From: Chromera velia
Taxonomy: Eukaryota > Sar > Chromeraceae
Assembly (NCBI GenBank): GCA_018398765.1
Contig: JAHBMJ010001856.1
Coordinates: 1-34,652 of the forward strand
Length of the DNA stretch: 34,652 nucleotides
Reading direction: 5' to 3'
In this document: positions 1 through 9,467 of the stretch, piece by piece
Position numbering within the stretch: position 1 is the stretch's first letter
How the letters are laid out: every line of letters starts with the position of its first letter
Notes under the pieces: generated by a model
What the model saw: the letters and a program-made list of their open reading frames with translations, nothing else
What the model was told of the DNA's origin: nothing
Databases searched by the model: none
Translations under genes and position numbers: made by a program

Positions 1-1
1 G

Positions 2-607
2 AGAGCACTCTGGTTTTCCCTCCTCAGCAAAGCAACCACCAAACCCACCGCCCGCCATCTCTCAGCAGTTAAGACAGCCATACACGGGTTGAAAACCCAC
101 AGAGAGCCCCTTGTCCTTCATGGCTTGAAGGGAAGAGAACTCCATCTCGCCGGCTGTTCCGATGCCATGTGGAACCGCCCGAAGTACGAAGGCAGGCAAG
201 GGGACATGATGATGCTCAATGATGAGTCGTGGGACCTAGAACGAGATGGGCCCAAGAATGTTATCTCGTGGGACCTCTCCAAGGACAAAAGCAAGCATAG
301 CTCGTCATCAATTGGTGAGTTGATTGCCGTCTGTCGTCTGATCAAACGCATTCCAAGGTGTGCACGATTCATTCGAAAGTTGTGGGGGAGAGATCCGATC
401 ATTTCGATCTTTGTCGACAACGGGGCACTACATGATTGGGTCAGATCAGGGATTTTGGACACAGACACCGAGTATCAGGGGATGCTCGATTATGTCCTTC
501 AGCAGATCCAGAAGTGGGGGGTGCGTATGCAATGGATCACAAGACGTGCACAGCCGGCAAATTGTCTGTGCAAACCCATCTGGTTCACGGAATCAATGTA
601 CAAATGA
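2..607 (+). pseudogene. Ty1/copia-like retrotransposon pol fragment (end of RT plus RNase H)
   Basis: An open frame enters from the left edge and stops at TGA 605-607, about 201 codons. Its first part (SLLSKATTKPTARHLSAVK, then HGLK) resembles the end of a copia reverse transcriptase, where a conserved block precedes the RNase H domain. The RNase H-like part shows the expected acidic landmarks in order: a GCSDAMW block (Asp), SSSSIGEL (Glu), FVDNGALHDW (Asp), and a final MQWITRRAQPANCLCK block that matches the family's end (ADCLTK in typical members). The enzyme would degrade the RNA strand of the RNA/DNA hybrid during retrotransposition. I see no start codon of its own and no LTR or polypurine tract in the next 300 bases. 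The element may be truncated at its 3' side, or the LTR may be too divergent to spot. The family call is by motif order only. Confidence 0.6.
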
Positions 608-700
608 AACAACTCGCAGTTTCGCTCGATTCATGCAGTATCGATCAAGCCTGTGATCTATCAAAAGATTCACTTGCTCACCTGCTCGGGGGGTGAATCA

Positions 701-778
701 GAACGGCACAATTTGCGCGCGAATATTTGCAAACGTGCAGAACGGCGCAATGCGCGCGCAAATATTTGCAAACGTGCA
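701..778. repeat. 39-bp tandem duplication
   Basis: Two adjacent 39-bp copies, 701-739 and 740-778, differ at only a few positions. Both contain GCGCGC followed by AATATTTGCAAACGTGCA. The sequence shows no coding role. Confidence 0.85.
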
Positions 779-1278
779 GAAATAAAATGCATGCATGCAA
801 AAGCATGTTTGAGGCAATTCAAATTGACGTTCATGCATTCGTAGTCAATGCAAGACACAAAAGCAGACAAAGACTACTCTGGGCAACTGCCAGAGGTTTC
901 GCGTAAGAAGTAGATCTTCATGTCGATCATGTCTAGAGCGCTAGCTCTTTCTGCTGGATTAGTCTATATCCTATTAGGATTTATGTCCAGCTAGAGGTCT
1001 GGAGTTTTAGAATTAAGATTTATGTCTGCAGGATTAGTTTCCCGCCCAAATGATAAATGCCGAATGTCCAATGTATTCCAACGTACAGCTTCTATGGTTG
1101 TCTTCCATGGAAAGTATAAGGAATTCACATGTCAGAACAGAGTTCGGGGAGGAGAGGATAAGCGAATGCGCCTCTCCTTGAACAAGTCAATGTGGATCGA
1201 TCAGTTTCTCCTACACGGTGCATGCACAGTATATAGTATTGCAGATTTGCATGTATAACTTGTAGCGCGCTGAGCCAA

Positions 1279-1314
1279 GGCCGAAGTCCCTGGGACCACG
1301 GCCGTGAAAGGCCG
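1279..1314. other. Three alternating GGCCG/CGGCC arms able to form competing hairpins
   Basis: GGCCG at 1279-1283, CGGCC at 1299-1303 and GGCCG at 1310-1314 let the middle arm pair with either neighbour. The first loop also contains TCCC/GGGA, which can extend the stem. The patch is GC-rich within an otherwise AT-leaning spacer. No known RNA family is recognised. Confidence 0.35.
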
Positions 1315-1569
1315 GCGTTAATCGACCCCGGACGCAATCTCGAACAGAAAGAAAACGCTTAAACGCATCAAGAATATTAATTTTCCATGATAAATTCTAC
1401 CCTCATGTCAAATATTCAACGTCCAGATCCAGTTATGACTGAGTTGTCAAAGAAAACGTTTGAGCCTATCTGAACTCCCTGGTTGAGCTGTGCAGGTTTA
1501 AATTATTGTCCAGCCAGTGCTTACCTGTGCAGCAAACGGTTTATAATTGAAGAAAAAACATATACAACA

Positions 1570-1754
1570 TTTTTTTTTTTTTTAGGTTTCCTTCATATAA
1601 ATAATTTTCTTCTTTTGATTTGGGGTCATCTGATAGAAAAATAAAAACAAAACGACGTTTTCTATTTTTTTTTTAGGTTTTCTTCATATAAATAATTTTC
1701 TTCTTTTGATCTGGGGTCATCTGATAGAAAAATAAAAACAGAACAACGTTTTCT
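1570..1754. repeat. About 92-bp tandem duplication with poly-T heads
   Basis: Two adjacent copies (about 1570-1663 and 1664-1754) each run from an oligo-T tract ending TTTAGG through TTCATATAAATAATTTTC to ACGTTTTCT. They differ by a few substitutions and T-tract length. A recent local duplication in the spacer. Confidence 0.85.
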
Positions 1755-2797
1755 GCTGAAAGTAACTAAAAGCTAGGTTGAAAGATGAATGAAAAAGAAA
1801 AAGGAAAAAAAATTAAGACGAATTACATGAAAAGAAGAAGATAGAAGAAGAAGAAGTTTATTTTACATTTTGTAGAGTAACTAAGAATGTTAAAGATTGT
1901 TAAAGAACGTTCATATTTTCCTAAGATGCACAGAGGGGAATGGAATATAATGGGAAGCCTTCTCTCTTCTTATAGGTTGCTTCTTATCATTCTGTCTGAC
2001 TCAGAAAGGTGAAATGTAGTGTCACAGTAGTGAAGTAACAAAGGGAGCGAGTAGGAGCGAATAACAAAAAAGAAAACGTTGAAACAGAGGTAAACACAGG
2101 GGGAAAAAGAAAGACTATAGGGTGGACGCCCGCAGCCATGAGGATTGCGACGCCATGCAGCACGTGCGGACCCGCCGTCTTGGGCGTGCGTCATGCATGT
2201 GCGTGCGTCACATCATGTCACATCAACAGTCCGGATTTGATGTCGAGCAGCAGAGAGATTCATGGAGCCGCGGTGGATCAGCTATTAATACGATCAGCTC
2301 TAATCAGCTCACAGCGTGATCAAAATGTGATACGCGCAAGAGGTCACCTTTGCTCTGTTCTCGTGCGTCTGGCTGACCTTTGAATCCACTTTTTCATTCT
2401 AACTTGTGCGTCTTGCTTGCTTCAAGATTCAACGTCTCCGTTAATCCTTGTCGCGAGTTCCTTCCTTTCTTTCTCCTCGAGTCCGAGAGGGGAGGGAAAA
2501 GGGATTCAGACGCTGCGCAAGGTGTTTGTCTCGCTGCTCTGTTCCATTGGTGTAAGAGTGGTGGAAGGACTGTTGATCGAGAGGGTTGTGTTTCTTTTTT
2601 TCCGTCTCGTGAAAACAATCCCCTTCTGAAGGACGTTCTGCCCATCTTTTTTATTCACCGTCTCTTCAGTGGTTGGGAGGTAGTCCAGCTCCTTCATTCT
2701 CACCTTCGCTGTCTTCTTTGTCCCGTCCTTTGTGTGGAGAAGGGGCAGACGTTCTTTCGCGACTTCGCCTGATAACCAAACGAAAAGGCGAAAGACA

Positions 2798-4431
2798 ATG
2801 AACAGGCATATGCAGCCGAACCATTATGAAAACCAGAACGGCCCTGTCAATGTTCTCATTGAAGAGCTCAGACATGAGGACACACAGGCTCGGCTGAATG
2901 CCATCAGACAGCTGGGCACGATTTGTGTGGCTTTGGGTCCTGAGAGGACTTGCGAAGAGCTGGTCCCGTTTCTGAGTGAGTTGATAGACGATGACGATGA
3001 AATATTGATAGCCGTCTCGGAACAGCTGGGAAACCTTGTGGAGGCAGTGGGGGGTCCAGAACATGCTCACGTCCTCCTTGCTCCTCTAGAGGAGTTAGCA
3101 AACGTTGAGGAGGCAATGGTGCGGTCCCAGGCCTCTCGGTCTTTTTGCACCCTGATTGAAAGTATGCCGCCCTCCCATATAGCTCAGCATGTGTATCAAC
3201 TCGTAAATCGTCTTGCGATGAACGATTGGTTCACATCTAGGAGTTCTGCCTCTGGTCTGATTGCATCAGCAATCAGGAGGGCTGCGGGGGATGAGGTTGT
3301 GCAGGGGGATTTCGTCCGTGTGTTCAAACGGTTGTGCAGTGATGACACACCGATGGTTCGTAAATCTGCCGGAGAGAATCTCTCGGCTGTTGCCGAAGCC
3401 GTCTCCCCTACTCTGCTCGAGGAAGTGGTGGAGGAGTTCAATAAACTCCTCGGAGACACACAGGACACTGTCCGACAGACGATGGTGGGGAACATCGAAT
3501 CTTTGGGAAAGCTGTTACCGAAAGATCGTGTCCAGGATGTGGTGGTGAGTGCCGCAGAGACCCTCGCAAGAGATGCCTCCTGGAGGGTGCGGTATTTGGT
3601 GAGTGACTCCCTGGAGTCCATATCGAGGGCGATGGAGGCGAGCATGCCGAATCATGGGGAGATCATGCTCGAACTCGTGTGCACAGTGATGGAAGATGCG
3701 GAAGCAGAGGTCAGAGGGCGGGGGGATCAGTAATGTTTTTTTTCTGTTCTTTTTTGTGATTTGGTTGGTATACATTCCTTGGCACTTCTTGTACATCTTC
3801 AGGCGTGCGTCTGTGGGTCTTGTGTTCCTGAGCCTGCCTTTGCTCACTTCTCTGTGTTTCTTCTTTCTTTGCCAAACCCGTCTGTTTGATCCGCCTCCCT
3901 TCATATCGGTGGTCTTTCGTGTGATACCAGACCCGGCCGTGAGGTTGCAGCAAGTCCGTTTTTTCTTCCCTTCTCTCCCATCCCTTCTCCCCCACCCCTC
4001 CCCTCCTGTAAACTGCGTTTTTGATTGTTTCATTTGTCACGTCGTGAACGTGCGAGATGAGCTCCTTGGGGGCACAGAGACAACCAGTCAGCCGGGTGTC
4101 CTTCCTCTGTGACTCATTTTTTCTTCCCTCCCTTTCTTCCCTTCCTTCCTTCCTTCCTCTATCCCTCCTCCCCTCCCATGCAGGTTCGCACAGGAGCAGC
4201 AACGAACTTGGCGAAGGCTGCGAGCGTCCTTCCCAAAACAGAGGAAGTGGTATCGCGGCTGCAGCCCCTGGTGGACGCCCTCTCCCAAGATCCGATCGTT
4301 CACGTGAGGGCGGCTGTGGCAGAGAAGATTTTGGAGCTCGCAGCTGTGTGGGGGGCGGAGACGGCAGTCTCTTCGTTGATGTCTGTGATTCTGCGCCTGA
4401 TGAGGGATGACAGTCCAGATGTCAGTCAGTG

Positions 4432-4464
<33 letters not shown>

Positions 4465-4529
4465 GTCTGTCTGTCTGTGTCTGTCTGCTTCTTTCCTCCT
4501 TTCTTTCTTTCTGTCTCCCCCTCTGTTTC

Positions 4530-4566
<37 letters not shown>

Positions 4567-5137
4567 CTCGTTATTTTCCTTTCTGTTTCTCCTTCTGTTT
4601 CTCGCTATTTCCCTTTCTGTCTCTCTCTCTCTCTGTTTCTTGTTATTTCCCTCCCTCTCACTTGCAGCTTTGAGTGAGTCAGCCAGCAATACCTTGGCCT
4701 AGACTGGATCTGTGTTTCGTTTCCCATTTCTGGTACTTTTTTTTTTTTTTCCAGGTTCCCCGTTTTGGTCCGTCTCTTGTTGCTGTGTTGACGCACGTGG
4801 GATCGATTCTCTTTGCTGTGGATGCGTCTGACTGTACACTCATCGTGTTTAAGAGTTTGGGTGTTCTGTTATCTCTGTATTTTTTTCTGTCTGCAGGTCC
4901 GCCTAAAGCTTCTGGAGAGGCTGGCGGAGTTTGGGGAGCTATTCAACCTGGAACACATCTCCCAGGCCCTCCTTCCGTGTGTGAGGGAACTGGCGAAGGA
5001 CCCCATGTGGAGGGTGAGGCTGTCGATTCTCAGACAGTCACCCGCACTCGCAACGCTTCTCGGACGGGAGAGCTTCGATGGGGTCCTCAAGAAACAGGTT
5101 GGTACTTCCCTCAGTCCGTTTACGTCTGTCTGTCTTC

Positions 5138-5168
<31 letters not shown>

Positions 5169-6424
5169 TTCTTTCTTTCTTTCATTTTTTCTTTCTTTCT
5201 TTCTGTCTTTCTTTCTTTTTTTTTTTTCTTTTTTTCTTTCTTTCTTTCTTTCTTTCTTTCTTTATCTCTCATCTGTCTGTCATGCACATCGAGAGAAGAA
5301 GATAAGGAAAAAGATGAAAGAGATACTCTTTCTGCCTCTACCAGCAGACCAGCCTTCTGAGTGCGTGTGTGACAGAGAGACAGGGAGACAGGGGGACAGA
5401 CAGAAACGGAGAGAGAAACGGCAGGCATTGAACAAGAGTGGGAATGCAGCTCAAAAAGGAAGAGGCAAAGCATTGCGTGCTGCTTGGCTGGCCGTGCTGG
5501 AACCTGTGGGAGGTTTGTTGCTTGGTTGAACAGTCAACGCACCGTTCGCTCGCTCTATTGCCGTCATGGTGGTGAAGAGGAGCCGGAGTACGACCTACAG
5601 ATACCTACAGTGGAATGTCTGCGCATAAAAGTTGAACAGCCAAGGCCTGGCGTTAGCCTGACTGACCTAGGGCAGTCTGCCTTCATTTCGGTCTACGCTG
5701 CCCTTACTCACTGAGTTCCTGCTCTCTTCTGTTCGTTCTATTTTCTTGTGTGTCCGTTTAGGTCGCCGATTGGTTGAAGGACCCTGTGTTTGCTGTGCGG
5801 GAAGACGCGGCTCTGAATTTTGCAGAGGTGACAAAGAACGTGGGGGCAAAGTGGGGGCTGTCTCTTTTTGAGACGACAGTCAAGACGGGTGCCGCGACCT
5901 CCTCGAACTATCTCCACCGAGTCGCTGCTCTGTTCACAGCCGCGCATGTCGGTACTTTAACAGAGGCAGCAGGGAGTAGCCCCTCCGATTTGGCAGCGTT
6001 GCGGAAGGAGGCACTCGACCTCGCTGCACACATGGCGGGAGACCGGGTGGCGAATGTGCGGTTGAACGTTGTCAAGTGTGTCGAGAAGGTGTTCTTGGTG
6101 GCGTCTCCGTCGAGACGGGGGGCAGGGGAGTCGGGGGGAGCAGGGGAGGGAGGAAGAGAAAATGGGGCGGGGGGGGCTGCAAATGGTTTGAAAACTGCCT
6201 CTGCGCCAGGGAGTGACAGATTTGGGAGTTTCCAGCAACCCCCACAGGAACAGTGGAGGGTCCGTAAGGGGAGGGAAAAGGAAGCGGGTGAGGTTGCGAT
6301 GCCGATCTTGGAGTCACTCTGTAAGGATCCCGACAGAGACGTGTCTAACTTTGCCACAGCATCACTCGAACGATTCAAATCTGCACTCGCCCTCACCTCC
6401 AATCCACCTCTCCCGTCTGACTAG
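2798..6424 (+). CDS. PPP2R1A: PP2A scaffold subunit A (PR65), HEAT-repeat protein, 4 exons
   Basis: Exons 2798-3709, 4184-4420, 4897-5097 and 5762-6424 join in phase 0 to give 670 residues; the family is usually about 590. The protein is the rod-like scaffold that holds the PP2A catalytic C and regulatory B subunits, so it organises a major Ser/Thr phosphatase in cytoplasm and nucleus. It aligns end to end with PR65. It starts with NVLIEELRHED in HEAT 1. Diagnostic stretches follow in order: DWFTSRSSASGL, LCSDDTPMVRKSA, SWRVRYLVSDS, MWRVRLSILRQS, SNYLHRVAALF and RVANVRLNVVK. ATG 2798 is chosen because it is the first ATG in this frame and HEAT 1 follows within 20 residues. Between HEAT 14 and 15 (about residues 565-620, bases 6107-6280) lies a Gly/Glu/Arg-rich insertion that PR65 normally lacks. 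All three introns lie at codon boundaries before an exon starting with GT. Introns 2 and 3 carry TCTG, TC and TTTC microsatellites. Confidence 0.93.
4427..4665. repeat. TCTG and TC microsatellites in PP2A-A intron 2
   Basis: The donor GTCAGTCAGT at 4421 runs straight into about 60 bases of TCTG repeats, then further pyrimidine-rich DNA including a TC run (about 4534-4562) and TTTC/TCTC mixtures. It is a pure intronic simple repeat; the long low-complexity frames in it are not genes. Confidence 0.9.
5133..5270. repeat. TTTC microsatellite in PP2A-A intron 3
   Basis: About 130 bases of TTTC/TTTTC repeats follow the donor at 5098. The transcript strand is almost purely pyrimidine here, like the repeat of the preceding intron. 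Confidence 0.9.
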
Positions 6425-7350
6425 CACTTAGATTGCCCTGCACACTCACATACTTACATCCACAAAAGGGAAGGGAACCGAAAGAGAGGATACATACCGC
6501 CGTACTACAGAGGAAAATTCTTTCCTTTCCCAGCCCTTTATGCCTGTGTTGATGATAATTTAAATCGAAAACTGAGCCCGTTCACTAACTACACACCCAC
6601 CCGTCCCTTCCTCCTGTTTGCTCTGCCATGCCCTCCCTTTGTTTGTGACCTTGGCTTCTCGCCTTGCCTTGCCTCGGGTTTTTCTCTGGCCGTTCTTCCT
6701 CCTTTTTCTGCCATTTCAATCTCCTCATTTTCTTCTGGCTGTCTGACTGAGGAGGGCAGGAACGTGGGAAGAAACGAGAATAGATGTGAAAAGCGAAGAA
6801 GAAAAGAGGGTGAACAGAGACCAGGGAAGAGAGAGACTGCAGCGTGCTTGCCTGTACAAAGAACAATGTCGTCAGCTGATCGAACGGGAGAAAAAGGAGA
6901 GTGTGAGTGTCCGTGGGCGACCATTCATGAGGGCATGTTAAGAGAACAGCCGAGCCAAAGAATCGCCGTAGAGATAAAAAAAGACCATGCATTCGAACAA
7001 GACACAATTCACGATCGTCTCCTTTGACTTCATTGATGATGCGCAGTTAGGGCTGCGCACTCCCGCACAGAGCATGCAAATCGCTGGCAAGAAATGCGCT
7101 GCACGTCTTTGAGAATGCAAAGGATCCGAGGCTGCAAGACGATCACTGAATCGATTCGTTGAAGGGGGCAGAGTCGGGCAAAGCTTTCAAGAGGGGATTG
7201 TGGGGCGTTGGGGCGTGATTGCCGCGTGAACTTAAGCCAATGCTATTAATATTAACGGCTTCAGTGAGGTGCATGCGCACTTTATGCCTGAGAAATCTAC
7301 ATTAAAAAGAGGTTTCACACAACGAACCATGTTTCGATATTGTATTTAAG

Positions 7351-7409
<59 letters not shown>
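7351..7409. repeat. CA/TA compound microsatellite
   Basis: An AC dinucleotide run of about 34 bases passes directly into a TA run of about 26 bases. Confidence 0.95.
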
Positions 7410-7427
7410 GAATACTATGCCGCATCT

Positions 7428-7514
7428 GATATTATGAAGAAACTTTTGTATCAACCTAGGTACCAGTATTCGAAGTGACCTTCAAAAGTTTCTAACACTT
7501 TCTGTCGTAATATC
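7428..7514. repeat. Imperfect inverted repeat, possible small hairpin element
   Basis: The outer arms GATATTA (7428) and TAATATC (about 7508) enclose the inner arms GAAACTTTTG (7439-7448) and CAAAAGTTTC (about 7483-7492). The pairing is interrupted by a bulge on the right side. It lies in an AT-rich island and could be the remnant of a miniature inverted-repeat element. No target duplication was identified. Confidence 0.3.
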
Positions 7515-8294
7515 CGTAGTGCAGCCGGGCCACCAGTAGTCATAGAGGATTTAATCTGCTCCGTACTAAGCTTAGCAGTTTCAACATTCAATTTTATACT
7601 TACATTCTATGCTAAACATTAAAGAATTTAAATAAAACTATGACTTATTTGTACTAAAACGTGTAAGCTCATGTTCGTGGAGTTTTGTTAGGAAGTGTAA
7701 AATAGGGAGTCTATTGAGGTTTGTTTCACTGTGGTTCTTAAAGAGTATATAAAGTGACAGAACGCCTAAATTTATGTTATGGTTCCTTTTGTTTACTAGA
7801 CCTATTCATGTAATTAGACTTTTAAAGAAATTATTACTCAAAAATTGAGTCAAAATTTTATACGTGTCGTTAGTCAGAAAGATTTAGCAGAAAAACTATG
7901 TTTATTAAAATTATTTTGAGAAAGAGAAAGAAACCGGGTTAATGCTAGTTAATGCCTTTCTGTTCTTTTTTTGTGTGTGTGTGAAGGGCGTACTGAAAAG
8001 AAACTTTAATTACAGATGAAGTTCCTTATTGCCTTTTCTTTTTTGATGACGTCGTTGACATTTTATTGATGTATGACGGTTTTGTGGCCCTTGCCATGGA
8101 CCGTCAAAGATAACCGTCCATCATGTACCAAAACGACATAACTACATCTTTGACAGTAATTTGGAAAACCTCTGTCCAAAATCATGCTTTTTACAAATGG
8201 TGCATGTTCCGTCTGGCCTACGGAAGCTATAGGGCTCAGATACGTGCTTTTATGATCTTACATACAGAGGTCTATTAGAGAGGGCACCTTTCCT

Positions 8295-8406
8295 TCAGGC
8301 TTGCCTTCTCTCTATAACAGGCAGCATGTATGCGCGTCCATTCTCTGTATTCAGGCTTGCCTTCTCTCTATAACAGGCAGCATGTATGCGCGTCCATTCT
8401 CTGTAT
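8295..8406. repeat. Exact 56-bp tandem duplication
   Basis: Copies at 8295-8350 and 8351-8406 appear identical, beginning TCAGGCTTGCC and ending TTCTCTGTAT. The lack of divergence implies a recent duplication, or an assembly artefact. Confidence 0.9.
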
Positions 8407-8536
8407 CTGAGAATTGCTGTCAATAATAAGCACGCGTCTGTATTGAATCGATCACTGTGTATTGGACCCTTTTACTATTAGGTCGATCTTGCTTATCGAA
8501 GGGCTTAGTATTTCTCTTATTCATGATCCATAACAG

Positions 8537-8740
8537 TGCAAATCTTTTAGAAAACGTCTGTCCAAAATGGTGCTTTTTACAGATGATGCAAATCTTTTAG
8601 AAAATGTCAATTGTGCAAAATGGTGCTTTTTACAGATGGTGCAAATCTTTTAGAAAATGTTTGTCCAAAATGGTGCTTTTAACAGATGGTGCAAATCTTT
8701 TAGAAAATGTTTGACCAAAATGGTGCTTTTTTACAGATGA
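8537..8740. repeat. About 51-bp tandem array, four copies
   Basis: Copies start at 8537, 8587, 8640 and 8690. The unit reads TGCAAATCTTTTAGAAAA, then a variable GTCTGTCC/GTTTGTCC stretch, AAAATGGTGCTTTT and ACAGATG. Spacing is 50-53 bases. A degenerate relative lies 0.4 kb upstream at about 8159-8207 (GGAAAACCTCTGTCCAAAAT). This suggests the array grew from a dispersed unit. Confidence 0.88.
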
Positions 8741-9121
8741 TTCAATCGCGTACGTCCCCAGCCGGATATTTATACATGTGTCAAACCCCATACAACCGAT
8801 ACAGCATCATCTAGTACCATGCATGCGTGCAGATGTACGTATCTATCGATCGATTGCCATACACACATCGATCTCGATCGATCGACAGTCAATGCCATTC
8901 ACAATGGTGCGACATGCAGTCTATAGAGGACTCTGCTCCTCCAGCAGACAAGTCTCAGCGTGATTCTTCAATCGTGGTCAGAGCAAAAATCGGTTTCTCG
9001 CAGGAGCAAAAGACACAGAGTATGGATGCAGTTTGAGAAAGTGAATCCATAGAGAACAATGCGGCAAGGCACCACGCCCAGATGCCCCAACCGCACTTGA
9101 TCCTCCGTCCGCCCTCGTAGT

Positions 9122-9144
9122 CTGACTGACGGGCAGTCGGTCAG
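9122..9144 (+). promoter_or_regulatory. Hairpin in the presumed 5' leader of the CCP gene
   Basis: CTGACTGA (9122-9129) can pair with TCGGTCAG (9137-9144) around a 7-base loop, with one G-U pair. It ends 18 bases before the proposed start ATG at 9163. Such a hairpin close to a start codon could reduce initiation. That role is inferred from position only. Confidence 0.3.
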
Positions 9145-9162
9145 GGCCCAGGCACTGCAGAG

Positions 9163-9467
9163 ATGAGAACAGGCCGGGCTCATATCCAAAAAAGATTTGT
9201 TCTCTTTGTCAACCTTTGTACTTTTTTCCCGGTAAGTCTGCATGCTAACCTCTTCCCACCTGTGAATCAGGACTCTGCCTTCAAAGTTTTGTATGTAGGG
9301 TCCTTTTTATTTGATTTCTTGAACGTACATGAGAGAGTGCCGGTATTCCGGTGCGGCCGCAGTTCCTGAAAACTTGAGTGTTTGAATTATTTTCACGCCA
9401 AGAGACGAACATGCGGTTACGCGTTTTTGTGTGCAGGTTTTGTTCAGAGTTGCGGAATGCAAAACAG
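9163..9467 (+). other. CCP gene exons 1-2: start codon and signal peptide
   Basis: Exon 1 (9163-9231) gives [12 protein letters not shown] followed by a hydrophobic [11 protein letters not shown], ending at a strong GTAAGT donor. Exon 2 (9437-9467, only 31 bases) adds [10 protein letters not shown]. Together they form a basic n-region, a hydrophobic core of about 15 residues and a polar exit, as expected for a signal peptide. The start is chosen because phase 0 into exon 2 and phase 1 into exon 3 both fit. Cleavage near residues 28-33 is a guess. Confidence 0.6.

Larger units (their letters stand above)
608..2797. other. Spacer upstream of the PP2A-A gene
   Basis: About 2.2 kb without a convincing gene. 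It holds a 39-bp tandem duplication (701-778), a GC-rich patch with competing hairpins (1279-1314), an AT-rich stretch (about 1340-2060) with a roughly 92-bp tandem duplication (1570-1754), and then a pyrimidine-rich stretch (about 2390-2790). That stretch is probably the promoter-proximal region and 5' leader of the gene starting at 2798. The short open frames here lack motifs, and most begin at non-ATG codons. I found no TATA box, tRNA or other RNA gene by eye. Confidence 0.5.
6425..9162. other. Spacer between the PP2A-A and CCP genes
   Basis: It begins with the probable 3' untranslated region of PP2A-A. From about 7300 to 8750 the DNA is markedly AT-rich and holds a CA/TA microsatellite, a possible hairpin (7428-7514) and two tandem arrays. 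From about 8750 it turns mixed again and includes ATCGATCG-rich sequence (8845-8890), then the presumed leader of the CCP gene. I see no convincing coding sequence, tRNA or rRNA. Confidence 0.5.

Noticed and set aside
1261-1330. Possible tRNA or small RNA gene
   Set aside because: The GC-rich arms do not fold into a cloverleaf and no A/B box pair is visible; kept only as competing hairpins.
2732-2797. Upstream extension of the PP2A-A frame to 2732
   Set aside because: The codon at 2732 is GTG, not ATG; the first ATG in frame is 2798, which fits the family N-terminus.
4109-4702. Forward frame running through PP2A-A exon 2 into serine/leucine-rich sequence
   Set aside because: Only 4184-4420 matches HEAT repeats; the rest is intron and TCTG/TC repeat.
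5120-5473. Minus-strand Lys/Glu-rich open frame
   Set aside because: It is the reverse reading of the TTTC repeat in PP2A-A intron 3.
6585-7007. Minus-strand open frame of 140 codons after PP2A-A
   Set aside because: No motif and low-complexity composition; most likely a chance frame in the 3' flank.
8537-8740. Possible CRISPR array
   Set aside because: The units are directly adjacent without unique spacers, and the genome is eukaryotic; it is an ordinary tandem array.
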